A DNA stretch of 54,830 nucleotides from Bacteroidales bacterium (lineage in GTDB: Bacteria; Bacteroidota; Bacteroidia; Bacteroidales; F082), in the NCBI GenBank assembly GCA_018400955.1, contig JAGYLH010000008.1:1-54830 (forward strand), in the 5' to 3' direction. This document shows, in pieces, positions 22,983-31,304 of the stretch. The position numbers and the translations under genes are program-made. Below the pieces are notes generated by a model. That model saw only the letters and a program-made list of their open reading frames with translations. It was not told the origin of the DNA and searched no databases. The stretch's first letter is position 1, and each line of letters begins with the position of its first letter.

Positions 22983-24401
22983 CTAAAATGGCTTGTAGCC
23001 AAAAAGCTTTCTTTCCTTGATGCGCTTGGCAATAAAATTGGGGACCAACTGCTCCCATTCCGGGTCTTTGCGCTGAATGCGGTCGAGCACCATATGCGAA
23101 AATATGTCCATATATTTTGGGTTGGCCATGGGGATGTCAAGTATCATACGGTTTACGACCAAATGCTCGTGCAGGTATTGCGTTTCAGGCGGAAATTGCA
23201 GGTTTCCAATGGTAAACAACTCATTGTTATCTTTGTCGAAACTGGGATAAATATACATTTTCGCGTTGGAGGGGAACAGTTTGCTCAATGCTTCAAGGAT
23301 GCCACCTTTAAGGTGCTTATAATAGATTTCATCGAGCACTTTCTCAAAAGTCATGATTCCAATCACCACGCGCAATTTGGTGATCCTGAATTGCGTCATA
23401 TAGTTCACGAGTTTGTAAAACTCCTTGAAATTGGAAACCATTACATTCTGGCCAATATCATTTAGCAAATCAACCCTATCGAGAAAGTCGCGTTCATCAA
23501 AACTACCGGATTCCAACAAGTTGTTCAGCGTGATTTCGCAAAGCGGTAAGGTGCTGAATTTGTCGTAGTCCTCATCTTTTTTAAACAGGCTAAAACTCGA
23601 CTTGAGGATGTCAACCCCGGCATAGGTGATCGGCCTGAAACTGCCCCTAAAGACCAGAACATTTTTTTTATAAAGCATATCGTCAGGCTCTTGCACGTGA
23701 CCATAGCGATCGAACATGATGGCACTTGTCATGCCGTTTTTTACCAATTGCACAGCGAGCAGGCGGTTGTCAACATACGACAGCTCGGGGCCACTCATAT
23801 GCATCATGGTAATCTCAACGCGGTCGTTCGAAAGGTTGTCCAAAAGCGACTGCAAAAAACTATTGGGCCATTCCCAGAGGTAAAAACAGGCATACACCAG
23901 ATTTACACCCAGGATGCCAAGCGTGTTTTGTTGCAGCAAGCTGTCATTTTCATGCAGGCGCACATGGATAATAATCTGGTTGGGTGGGCTGTTTTCTTTT
24001 AATTGAAATCGCACGCCCATCCAACCATGGGCGATATTGTCCTTTTTAAAATTGAGGGTGGAAACGGTATCGGCAAAAGAAAAAAAGCGGTTTCCTGAAG
24101 GTCTCGATGGTCCCAAAAGTTCGACCAGTTCGGTGTATTCGGTATCAAGCATCAGCTCAAGACGTTCGCGTGCCACATAGCGTTTTGATGATTTATCTTT
24201 ACAATACAAAGCGTCGCTATAGCTTTTGTCGTAGGCCGAAATGGATTTGGCAATCGTGCCCGAAGCTCCGCCGGCCTGAAAGAAAAAACGTGATACCTCT
24301 TGGCCGCCGCCAATTTCGGCAAAGCTTCCATAGATGCTTTTGTCAAGATTGATTTCCAGCGCTTTTCGATGTACAGTAAGAGGTTCACTGTTGTTTTGCA
24401 T
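22983..24401 (-). CDS. Conserved hypothetical protein of Bacteroidota (family of unknown function)
   Basis: A 472-residue soluble protein, no signal peptide and no membrane segment. It opens with KALEINLDKSIYGSFAEIGG and QEVSRFFFQAGGASGTIAKS, a block I recognise as strongly conserved in a widespread Bacteroidota family that databases label inconsistently. I do not know its function. The early glycine-rich FAEIGGGQE and GGASGT stretches could bind a nucleotide, but this is only an impression. It has a good promoter just upstream and lies ahead of ppnP. Confidence 0.6.
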   Translation of the reverse strand: MQNNSEPLTVHRKALEINLDKSIYGSFAEIGGGQEVSRFFFQAGGASGTIAKSISAYDKSYSDALYCKDKSSKRYVARERLELMLDTEYTELVELLGPSRPSGNRFFSFADTVSTLNFKKDNIAHGWMGVRFQLKENSPPNQIIIHVRLHENDSLLQQNTLGILGVNLVYACFYLWEWPNSFLQSLLDNLSNDRVEITMMHMSGPELSYVDNRLLAVQLVKNGMTSAIMFDRYGHVQEPDDMLYKKNVLVFRGSFRPITYAGVDILKSSFSLFKKDEDYDKFSTLPLCEITLNNLLESGSFDERDFLDRVDLLNDIGQNVMVSNFKEFYKLVNYMTQFRITKLRVVIGIMTFEKVLDEIYYKHLKGGILEALSKLFPSNAKMYIYPSFDKDNNELFTIGNLQFPPETQYLHEHLVVNRMILDIPMANPKYMDIFSHMVLDRIQRKDPEWEQLVPNFIAKRIKERKLFGYKPF

Positions 24402-24429
24402 AGCCGCATTAGTTCAAATTCGTTGGTTG

Positions 24430-24461
24430 CAAAGATAAGGCAATATGGCTTGCCCAGCCAA
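24430..24461 (-). promoter_or_regulatory. Bacteroidota-type promoter for the hypothetical gene and ppnP
   Basis: On the minus strand TTG (24461-24459), 21-base spacer, TATCTTTG (24437-24430), matching TTG-N19-21-TAnnTTTG. The ATG is at 24401, 29 bases downstream. Confidence 0.6.
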
Positions 24462-24658
24462 ACTGCCTCAAATACTTATCTATTGTGCGTATGACAAATG
24501 CATAAATTGGGTTGGGGTTTTGGTAAACCCTCAAAATGACATCGATGAAACTAACTACCTTATTTATAATGGTTATTTATTGGCCTATTCTACATACGAT
24601 TAGGCGAAAACAGTATAGAAATAATCAGCGGTTTCATAATTTTGTAAAAATAGGGCCG

Positions 24659-24952
24659 ATGGAATTAGCAGAATTAGTGTTGTAAAACTCGAACAAATGG
24701 CCGGCAGGTTAAGGGCTATTGCCCATCCAATGCGTATCGCTTATTGAAATGCTTTCGAGAGAAAATCAGCTGAGCGTAACGGAGATTTATAACCGTCTCG
24801 AAATAGAACAAGCTGCTGCTTCGCACCACCTGAACATCATGAAAACAAAGGGGTGTTAAAATCAAAGCGTGATGGTAAAAGATTTTTATTCGCTGATGAG
24901 CAACACCTTATCAGATATTATCCATTGCATAAGTAAGTGTAAGGATTGTTAG
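24659..24952 (+). pseudogene. Frame-disrupted ArsR-family regulator
   Basis: No single frame is open, but successive frames give an ArsR-type winged helix: KLEQMAGRLRAIAHPMRIA, then MLSRENQLSVTEIYNRLE plus IEQAAASHHLNIMK (the recognition helix), then SKRDGK and SLMSNTLSDIIHCISKCKDC before a TAG at 24950-24952. Three or more one-base shifts are needed to join them. The residues themselves are well conserved, which argues for recent damage or sequence error rather than long decay. CKDC at the end could be metal-binding. The rpmH gene immediately downstream on the other strand shows the same type of lesions. Confidence 0.7.
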
Positions 24953-25001
24953 AATTTTCCTTGAAACCCGTACAGTAGTGTTTGGATGCCTGGATAAAGA
25001 C

Positions 25002-25040
25002 AAAAAAAACAGAAGGCAATGTATAAACACTACCTTCTGT
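25002..25040 (-). terminator. Rho-independent terminator of rpmH
   Basis: On the minus strand ACAGAAGG...CCTTCTGT (8 pairs, inner loop 16 bases that can partly pair) is followed by eight Ts. It lies 45 bases after the rpmH stop. Confidence 0.7.
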
Positions 25041-25084
25041 TGAATATTATCTTAAGGTGGTAAGAGCGACTAAGTCGCCTGCCG

Positions 25085-25228
25085 CTAATATTCGTCAGAT
25101 ACAGTCGTTTCTTTCTGCCTTTAGCTCTTCTGAGTCTTAAAACCCTGCGGCCATTAGCAGTTGCCATTCTTTCCTGAACCGTGTTTGTTCTTACGTTTTC
25201 TGTTCGATGGTTGAAAAGTACGTTTCAT
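25085..25228 (-). pseudogene. rpmH: Ribosomal protein L34 gene with three one-base deletions
   Basis: From the ATG at 25228 the frame reads MKRTFQPSNRKRKNKHG, the exact L34 start, then breaks. Restoring single bases at three places (TTC read as TC, AAAA as AAA, CTG as CG) gives FRKRMATANGRRVL, RLRRAKGRKK and LTVSDEY with a TAG at 25087-25085, a normal 48-residue Bacteroidota L34. L34 is a universal part of the large ribosomal subunit and is normally single copy. Two of the three lesions are in homopolymers, and the gene keeps its terminator, so sequence error is the simplest reading. If real, a second intact copy must exist elsewhere. Confidence 0.8.
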
Positions 25229-25415
25229 CTTGCCTTATTTTTGGGAGTCAAAGGTAAATATATAATCTGTTATTGCATTCGAATTTTGAATCTGTTCAAA
25301 TTATTCTGAAAAAAGTTTTCAGGCAGTTGTTGCAAGTCTTTCAAAAGAAACACAAAAACCCTTTTGGCGGGCTTGCCTGACCGCATAATGGTAATGGTGT
25401 CCGGTCGTAACAATT

Positions 25416-26873
25416 TCAGAAAACAATCCTGAGTAAATCACCTCCAGGATGTGTATAGTAACGGCTGTCAGTTAAATACCAATAGTTGTCCCCCAATGTA
25501 AACCCGCCCCGCTCCTCATTGATCCAGATGTATTTGTGCAGTCTGTCGGGTCTGCCCATGCCCAGCACTTTCATATTTAGCGGTCGTGCCACATAATAAT
25601 CCAAATTGGCGAGAGGAAACCAGTTTTCGGCTACAATGGCATCTGATGCTTTCATGTTTCCTTCATCCAGATGCCTCTGCCTCACTTGTTGAAATGATGG
25701 TTCCAATGCACGCCATCCATACATGTCCAGGGTAATGTCGTGGCGGCCCAGCCGGTGGTAGGGATTGTCGTGCCACATGGGAACCAACCCCAATTTTATT
25801 TGCAAACTGCCTATCAGTAAAAGGAAAAGTAAAAATCCCAAAGAAAATTTGATGATACCTGGTAAAAAAAGCGGGTGTTTGGTTCTGTTTTTTGTTGATA
25901 AATAGGCAGCAGCCAGAAGCAATAAACCGCTGTATGCCGGTCCGCTCCAATGGGGCAGGGTTGGCCTGAAAAGGGCAAACATCAAGAAAATCATTATCAG
26001 CGGAACAGATGTTAAAAGCAATATCCGTTTGTGCGACTTTTCCAGCATAAACCTGCCACGTAGCACGAACGTCAATGCGATGGCTATCAGCACAAAATTA
26101 AATGGATTGGCATAAATGAATTGCCCAAACAATTCGCGTAAAAAAAGCTCAAGGCCAATGCCCGCAGTAAATATATTTACCCTTTCGCCTTGAAAGGAAA
26201 AACTAATCCAGTTGTTTTGGATATTCCAAACGAGTACTGGCAACAGGCAGATGAGCGAGATCAGAATGGCAGCATACAAAGCCGGTTGCCTGAGCCAGGG
26301 GCGTGCATAAATGATGATATATAATCCAACGCCCAGCCAAAGGAATATGCCTGTGTATTTGGAAATCATACTGAGCCCGATGGTCAGCCCAAGCAAAAGC
26401 AAAAGCCGTTTTCTGCTTCCAGTGACTTGTCCTTCGCCAAAAATGTGCAACATCAGCAGCAGCGAAAGCAACCAAAAGAGATTTTGGGGTGTGTCGGGCA
26501 AAACAAAGATGCCTGTCAATACAAAAGCATAAATGGAGGCATTGTACAAAAGAGCAGCAAAAAAACCTGTGCGTTCGTCCCTTATCATCTTCCCCATTTT
26601 ATACATCAACAAGGTGTTGATTGTCATCAGAACAACGGATGAAAAGCGGATAAATAATTCGCTATCAAACAAAAGGTTCAGGCTAAAGAGCTGTATAACC
26701 CAACCAACCATGGGGGGATGGTCAAAATGGCTCCAATCGGGGTACAAGGCATAGGTCCAATAATACACCTCGTCATTGCCAAGCTCGAGCCAGGCAGCCA
26801 GAAAAGTGCGTATTACGACACTCATTGTAAGCAACCAAAGCAAGGCCTTTTTATATGAAAAATTCATTCCCAT
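25416..26873 (-). CDS. GT39/GT83-family membrane glycosyltransferase (ArnT/PMT-like)
   Basis: A 485-residue protein with about a dozen hydrophobic segments. The N-terminal periplasmic loop has the family's catalytic acidic pair region: LGNDEVYYWTY and PDWSHFDHPPMVGW. This HFDHPP form is typical of the dolichyl-phosphate-mannose mannosyltransferase / ArnT group, which moves a sugar from a polyprenyl phosphate donor to lipid or protein on the outer face of the inner membrane. The C-terminal soluble end is shorter than in ArnT. It lies 31 bases after the PHP-like gene on the same strand. Acceptor unknown. Confidence 0.8.
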   Translation of the reverse strand: MGMNFSYKKALLWLLTMSVVIRTFLAAWLELGNDEVYYWTYALYPDWSHFDHPPMVGWVIQLFSLNLLFDSELFIRFSSVVLMTINTLLMYKMGKMIRDERTGFFAALLYNASIYAFVLTGIFVLPDTPQNLFWLLSLLLMLHIFGEGQVTGSRKRLLLLLGLTIGLSMISKYTGIFLWLGVGLYIIIYARPWLRQPALYAAILISLICLLPVLVWNIQNNWISFSFQGERVNIFTAGIGLELFLRELFGQFIYANPFNFVLIAIALTFVLRGRFMLEKSHKRILLLTSVPLIMIFLMFALFRPTLPHWSGPAYSGLLLLAAAYLSTKNRTKHPLFLPGIIKFSLGFLLFLLLIGSLQIKLGLVPMWHDNPYHRLGRHDITLDMYGWRALEPSFQQVRQRHLDEGNMKASDAIVAENWFPLANLDYYVARPLNMKVLGMGRPDRLHKYIWINEERGGFTLGDNYWYLTDSRYYTHPGGDLLRIVF

Positions 26874-26904
26874 TTTTAGTCAGGATATCATTTGTATAGG
26901 ATAA

Positions 26905-28140
26905 TTAATTTTTTTTGGGTGTTTTGCCTAAGGCCTTTCCCACTTGCCATTTATAAATAAATCGCAGCAACACCACAATGAGTATAATATATATACCTCT
27001 GTATAAACTTGTTTTTGTGTGGTTGATTTTGGCCAGGAATTGCCGTTCGGGATTTGGTGAGGGATGCCGCGTAATGGGGTTTAGGTAAAAGGCGGTAGCA
27101 TCCGGAAAAATAATTTCGGCACGCACATAGGTGTCATCGGGCCGGATAATATAGTTGCCGCTATGGCTGCTGTTAGTTTCACTCAATAATATGCCCCCCT
27201 GACCGATAAAACGGAATTTATCTGCTTGGGTGCTTACTTCTATTTTAAAGGTATCCTGCATGAGCTTTGCCGATACCAGGTGAGGAATGGTTTTTGAGCG
27301 TTCTATCTTTTCCTCCATGGGTTCGTTGTAGATCAATTTAAAATCAACACCATAAGATACCCCTTGATTTAAATTCCGGATAATGGTTTCCCGTTTTTTC
27401 TCGGTTGCGTTAATCATGGTGAACCTTCGCCCCACTTCATTGGGGTTAAGTACGTTGTGTGCGTCGTCGTTGGCCAGCAAATAGACCAGATGACCATGCG
27501 ATAAGGCGGTGTCCCAGTGCGGTATAGATACGTCCATATTTGAAAGGGCCTCCAGTAAAGCATATCTGCTAAGGTATTTCATGTCTTCAAAAGTGTAGCC
27601 ATTCCGCAACCCAGGATGTGCCAAGGCCACCAGCTCGTTGTGTTGGGCAAGTTTATCGATAATCCCTTGCTTGAGGCTTAATGTTTGAAAAAATGGGTAG
27701 TCGATCCAAAGAACTTTTTCGGCTCCAATACAAACCTGGTGGGTTTTACGAATGCCATAGCCATGTTCATAAACTGGAATAAAGGCTTCGTCTTCGCTTT
27801 TGTGATAATTGATACGTTGATAATCAGAAGTTGCAACATGGTCATAGCCAAATAAATGATAAATACTATCAATCATTTCATTCGTGTTGTTACGTCCATC
27901 AGTAACGCCACCCCATGCCCGCGATTGCACCTGAAAATTATATTTAAGCCATTGTTCGGGATCAATATCCTGGTAGGGGTTGTTGATGTATTCGCCTGAA
28001 AATGGGGATGGTTCATCAAATTCATAACGTGGTGCTGTTAGATAAAACACCAGAATAATAGCCAAAACAAGCAATATCAGGTATCCGATTGCCCTCAGAA
28101 GAAAAAAGAAAAATTTGGAAACGAGTTGTTTTATCAACAT
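26905..28140 (-). CDS. Membrane-anchored PHP-like protein with altered metal site
   Basis: About 411 residues, with transmembrane helices near each end (YLILLVLAIILVFYL and IYIILIVVLLRFIYK). Between them is a PHP phosphoesterase-like fold: KYNFQVQSRAWGGVTDG, GYDHVATSDYQRIN, LVALAHPG and ANDDAHN. In active PHP enzymes the first block is HxH and the second TDH; here they read QVQ and SDY, while HPG and DAH are kept. Metal binding and catalysis may thus be lost or changed. A C-terminal beta domain follows. The ATG at 28140 is preferred because the frame's first ATG (28173) lies upstream of a good -7 box at 28161-28168. Confidence 0.65.
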   Translation of the reverse strand: MLIKQLVSKFFFFLLRAIGYLILLVLAIILVFYLTAPRYEFDEPSPFSGEYINNPYQDIDPEQWLKYNFQVQSRAWGGVTDGRNNTNEMIDSIYHLFGYDHVATSDYQRINYHKSEDEAFIPVYEHGYGIRKTHQVCIGAEKVLWIDYPFFQTLSLKQGIIDKLAQHNELVALAHPGLRNGYTFEDMKYLSRYALLEALSNMDVSIPHWDTALSHGHLVYLLANDDAHNVLNPNEVGRRFTMINATEKKRETIIRNLNQGVSYGVDFKLIYNEPMEEKIERSKTIPHLVSAKLMQDTFKIEVSTQADKFRFIGQGGILLSETNSSHSGNYIIRPDDTYVRAEIIFPDATAFYLNPITRHPSPNPERQFLAKINHTKTSLYRGIYIILIVVLLRFIYKWQVGKALGKTPKKN

Positions 28141-28160
28141 TGCTTGTGTTTTATGCTTTG

Positions 28161-28168
28161 CAAAAATA
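28161..28168 (-). promoter_or_regulatory. Possible -7 box of the PHP-like gene
   Basis: TATTTTTG on the minus strand fully matches TAnnTTTG and lies 20 bases before the preferred ATG at 28140. No clear -33 TTG. Confidence 0.4.
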
Positions 28169-28440
28169 GGCAAATAGAAGCATTTTTGTGGGATGTGTTA
28201 AAAGACTTAGGCCGCAGGTGGGTTTATTTATTTTCTGAAAAAACCTTTGCTGCTTAAAAATGATGGATTCTGGCTATTCTTTATTGTGTGGCGACGAATC
28301 TCAGCTTACGCGCCCTTCTATGGGTTCAATTTGGGTTTTATTTTACATAACACTTGCATGAATTGGCGGATAAACAAACTATTTTCAATTGCTTATTGAC
28401 CAAAAAACCATTAGGCGGAAGCTTATAATTAAATTTTTTT

Positions 28441-28448
28441 TACATTTG
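28441..28448 (+). promoter_or_regulatory. Possible -7 box of the NtrC-type regulator gene
   Basis: TACATTTG, a full match to TAnnTTTG, 100 bases before the ATG at 28548. The rest of the 370-base gap 28174-28547 contains no gene that I can see. Confidence 0.4.
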
Positions 28449-28547
28449 CATCAATTCCATTATTGAGAACAGAGCAACCATTTTTCGCATATTGCGTACA
28501 AATCTCAAAAATGGAAGAACCCTATATTTTAAAAACAACCCATTGAT

Positions 28548-29891
28548 ATGGAATCATTCCGGATATTTATAGTGGAGGATGATGCTTTATACGGCGAGAT
28601 GTTAAAGCATCACTTATCGTTGAACCCTGATAATGAGGTTCATTTATACAAAACAGGATCCGACTGCCTGAAGCATCTTTATAAAAACCCCAATCTTATT
28701 TCGCTTGATTACAGCTTGCCCGATATGTCGGGGCTCGATGTGATGCGTGCCATAAAAAAGGAAAATAGTGATGTTCCTGTGGTAATTGTTTCAGGTCAGG
28801 AGGATATTTCCACAGCTGTTGCCTTGTTGCGCGAAGGGGCTTACGATTATTTTGTAAAAGACGACGACACCAAGGACAGGCTATGGAACGTAATCAAGAA
28901 AATTCGCGAGAATTTGCAATTACGTAGCGAAATCAGTTACCTCAAGGAAGAGATTGGTCGGAAATATGAGTTTCGGAATGTCATAAAAGGAAATAGCCCT
29001 GCCATCAAGCAGATTTTCGGATTGATTGAAAAGTCCATAAAATCAAATATTTCTGTTTCTATAACTGGCGAGACTGGTACCGGTAAGGAGCTGGTTGCTA
29101 AGGCTATACACTACAACTCCCCAAGAGCCAAAAAGCCATTCGTTGCCATCAACGTTTCAGCTGTGCCGCGCGATTTGATCGAAAGCGAAATGTTTGGCCA
29201 CGAAAAAGGAGCCTTCACCGGTGCCGTCACACGCAAAATCGGTAAGTTTGAACAGGCCCAGGGTGGCACCATTTTTCTGGATGAGATTGGTGAAATGGAC
29301 CTGAATATGCAAACCAAACTTTTGCGCGTATTGCAGGAACGCGAGCTGACCCGTGTGGGCGGCAACGACCTTATTAAGATTGATGCCCGCGTAATTGTAG
29401 CCACAAATCGAATCCTGGCCGACGAAGTGCAAAAAGGAAACTTCAGGGAGGACCTTTATTACCGCTTGCTGGGCTTGCCAATTGAATTGCCGCCACTGCG
29501 CTACAGGGGCAACGATATTATCATTTTGGCCAAATATTTTACCGATGAATTTTGCGCAGACAATAAAATGCCCAAACTCAGCATCACTGAAAGTGCACAG
29601 CAAAAACTGATGAAATATCCCTTCCCGGGCAATGTGCGTGAGTTGAGGGCTGTAATGGAATTGGCAGCCGTACTTACTGATATTGATCACATTGATGAAT
29701 CACATATTTCGTTCAACTCTACCGATTCGGCAGGTAGTTTCCTTATGGAAGAAAATACATTGGAGGGATATACCCGAAAAATAATCCGCTATTATCTGCA
29801 AAAGCACAACAACAATGTTTTGCTTGTTGCGAAAAAACTGGATATCGGAAAATCTACCATTTACAGGATGATTAAGGAGAAACAAATATAA
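28548..29891 (+). CDS. Sigma-54-dependent response regulator (NtrC family)
   Basis: A 447-residue three-domain regulator. Receiver domain residues 1-120: acidic pocket EDD at 10-12, phospho-acceptor Asp 54 in LDYSLPDMSG, Lys 104. AAA+ domain about 140-380: Walker A GETGTGKE (174-181), the sigma-54 contact loop GAFTGA (221-226), Walker B GGTIFLDEIGE and the arginine-finger region REDLYYRL. A Fis-type helix-turn-helix lies at the C-terminus (VAKKLDIGKSTIYRMI). All key residues are present, so it should activate sigma-54 promoters when phosphorylated. It is followed by an Hpt protein gene, with no histidine kinase nearby. Confidence 0.9.
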   Translation: MESFRIFIVEDDALYGEMLKHHLSLNPDNEVHLYKTGSDCLKHLYKNPNLISLDYSLPDMSGLDVMRAIKKENSDVPVVIVSGQEDISTAVALLREGAYDYFVKDDDTKDRLWNVIKKIRENLQLRSEISYLKEEIGRKYEFRNVIKGNSPAIKQIFGLIEKSIKSNISVSITGETGTGKELVAKAIHYNSPRAKKPFVAINVSAVPRDLIESEMFGHEKGAFTGAVTRKIGKFEQAQGGTIFLDEIGEMDLNMQTKLLRVLQERELTRVGGNDLIKIDARVIVATNRILADEVQKGNFREDLYYRLLGLPIELPPLRYRGNDIIILAKYFTDEFCADNKMPKLSITESAQQKLMKYPFPGNVRELRAVMELAAVLTDIDHIDESHISFNSTDSAGSFLMEENTLEGYTRKIIRYYLQKHNNNVLLVAKKLDIGKSTIYRMIKEKQI

Positions 29892-29900
29892 ATCTGCAAT

Positions 29901-30260
29901 ATGCCCAAACAAAAGGACAGGTCATATAGCCTGAAGAAACTTATTGATTTTATTGGAGAAGACGAGGCTGCCATTCACAATATGGTGTCAATTTTTTTAA
30001 GTTCAACACCCGATCTTCTCGCTAAAATAAAGGATGGTTTTGTAAAGAGTGATTTGGTTGCTGTCGGGAAAGCAGCGCATATGCTGAAACCGACACTTGA
30101 TATTTTTGGGGTGGACAATATGTACAATCCCATTCGTCGGCTGGAGGTATTGGCCAAAAGTGCTGACAGTGGCAACGAAACCAAAAAGATTATACAAGAC
30201 CTGGATGAAACCCTGAAGGTGGTTTTTCAGCAAATTAAAGAAGACTATCCTGAGGTGTAG
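29901..30260 (+). CDS. Histidine phosphotransfer (Hpt) protein
   Basis: A 119-residue four-helix protein with the Hpt signature VGKAAHMLKPTLDIFG; the phospho-accepting His is about residue 60. It starts 9 bases after the sigma-54 regulator gene, so the two are co-expressed and the Hpt probably passes phosphate to Asp 54 of that regulator, from a hybrid kinase encoded elsewhere. It is cytosolic and has no other domain. Confidence 0.85.
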   Translation: MPKQKDRSYSLKKLIDFIGEDEAAIHNMVSIFLSSTPDLLAKIKDGFVKSDLVAVGKAAHMLKPTLDIFGVDNMYNPIRRLEVLAKSADSGNETKKIIQDLDETLKVVFQQIKEDYPEV

Positions 30261-30296
30261 CTTTATTTTCCCTATCCTTTGCGGCCAATTAATACC

Positions 30297-31298
30297 TTAT
30301 TGTTGCGTTTCAATACCATCTTTTCCGCTAAACTTTTTCAAGGCTTTTTTTCTTACAATTAGTTTAATAGCTTTTGGTACGATATCAAAATCGAGCGGGG
30401 ATGTGCCAAGCGATTCCCCATCCGTTTCCAGGAAAATTGAATGTCGTGGAGTAGATGTAATGCTGATGTGCTGGCCTGAAAATGTTTCTACTTCGGGCAT
30501 TTGAACAAACGAGCCATCATAGAGCTTCTTTATATTGGTAATCACCCTGAATTTGGATGTCTTTTTGATAATGGTCATATCAAGTATGCCATCATCGGGA
30601 ACAGCATTGGGCAGCTGCATCATGCCTCCCCCATTGTACTTGCAAACGCCAATGCTCAGGCTGAAAACTTTTCCATCAAAAGCCTCTTTTCCATCAATTT
30701 GGATATTCAGCTGTGTATGTTCATATTGAAACAAACCCGTGAGCAGGTTAAACAAGTATAAAAACGCACCTCCACGGCCTTTGGCTTTCATCAGGTTGGT
30801 TTTTTTGGCTACAAGTGCATCATAGCCCATACCCGCCATATTCACAAAATAGCGGCTTTTGTCAGCAGCATCATAGCGGTATTTTACTTTGCCAACGTCC
30901 TGCAAAAAGGTTAGCTCGTTATGCAGTATCTTGATGGCTTTCTTGTATTTTTTTGGGAAATCGTACATACGTGCCCAATCGTTGCCTGTGCCTACGGTAA
31001 TCATACCAAGAGTGATATCGGTTGAGGCAAAGCGTTGCTGTTGAAAAATCCCATTGACCACCTCATTTAAGGTGCCGTCGCCGCCAACAGCAATTATTTT
31101 CTGATACCCCTTTTCGGTAATCAAATCACGGCTGAGTTCAATACCTTGAAAGGGCCGCTCAGTAAATATGGCGTCAAAATGAAAACCTTTATCAATAAGC
31201 AATTGATTGATGATTGGCCAATCTTTTTCGCCGGCACGCAGGCCAGCATTGGGATTAACGATTATGAGCCATTCGGCCGGGTTGTTGTTTTTAGTCAT
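30297..31298 (-). CDS. Diacylglycerol kinase family lipid kinase (YegS/DgkB-like)
   Basis: A 333-residue lipid kinase with the DAGK catalytic pattern: WLIIVNPNAGLRAGEKDW at the N-terminus, the nucleotide-binding VGGDGTLNEVVNGI, and GTGNDWAR. The C-terminal beta-sandwich half ends in the usual DGESLG strand. It phosphorylates diacylglycerol or a related lipid at the inner membrane face. It begins 6 bases after the glycosyltransferase gene (31305) ends, so it is the last gene of the polysaccharide/lipid set on the minus strand. Confidence 0.85.
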   Translation of the reverse strand: MTKNNNPAEWLIIVNPNAGLRAGEKDWPIINQLLIDKGFHFDAIFTERPFQGIELSRDLITEKGYQKIIAVGGDGTLNEVVNGIFQQQRFASTDITLGMITVGTGNDWARMYDFPKKYKKAIKILHNELTFLQDVGKVKYRYDAADKSRYFVNMAGMGYDALVAKKTNLMKAKGRGGAFLYLFNLLTGLFQYEHTQLNIQIDGKEAFDGKVFSLSIGVCKYNGGGMMQLPNAVPDDGILDMTIIKKTSKFRVITNIKKLYDGSFVQMPEVETFSGQHISITSTPRHSIFLETDGESLGTSPLDFDIVPKAIKLIVRKKALKKFSGKDGIETQQ

Positions 31299-31304
31299 AC
31301 ATCT

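Noticed and set aside
25085-25228. Programmed frameshifting to explain the broken rpmH
   Set aside because: Three separate one-base losses in a 49-codon gene without slippery-site or stimulator structure; error or damage is simpler.
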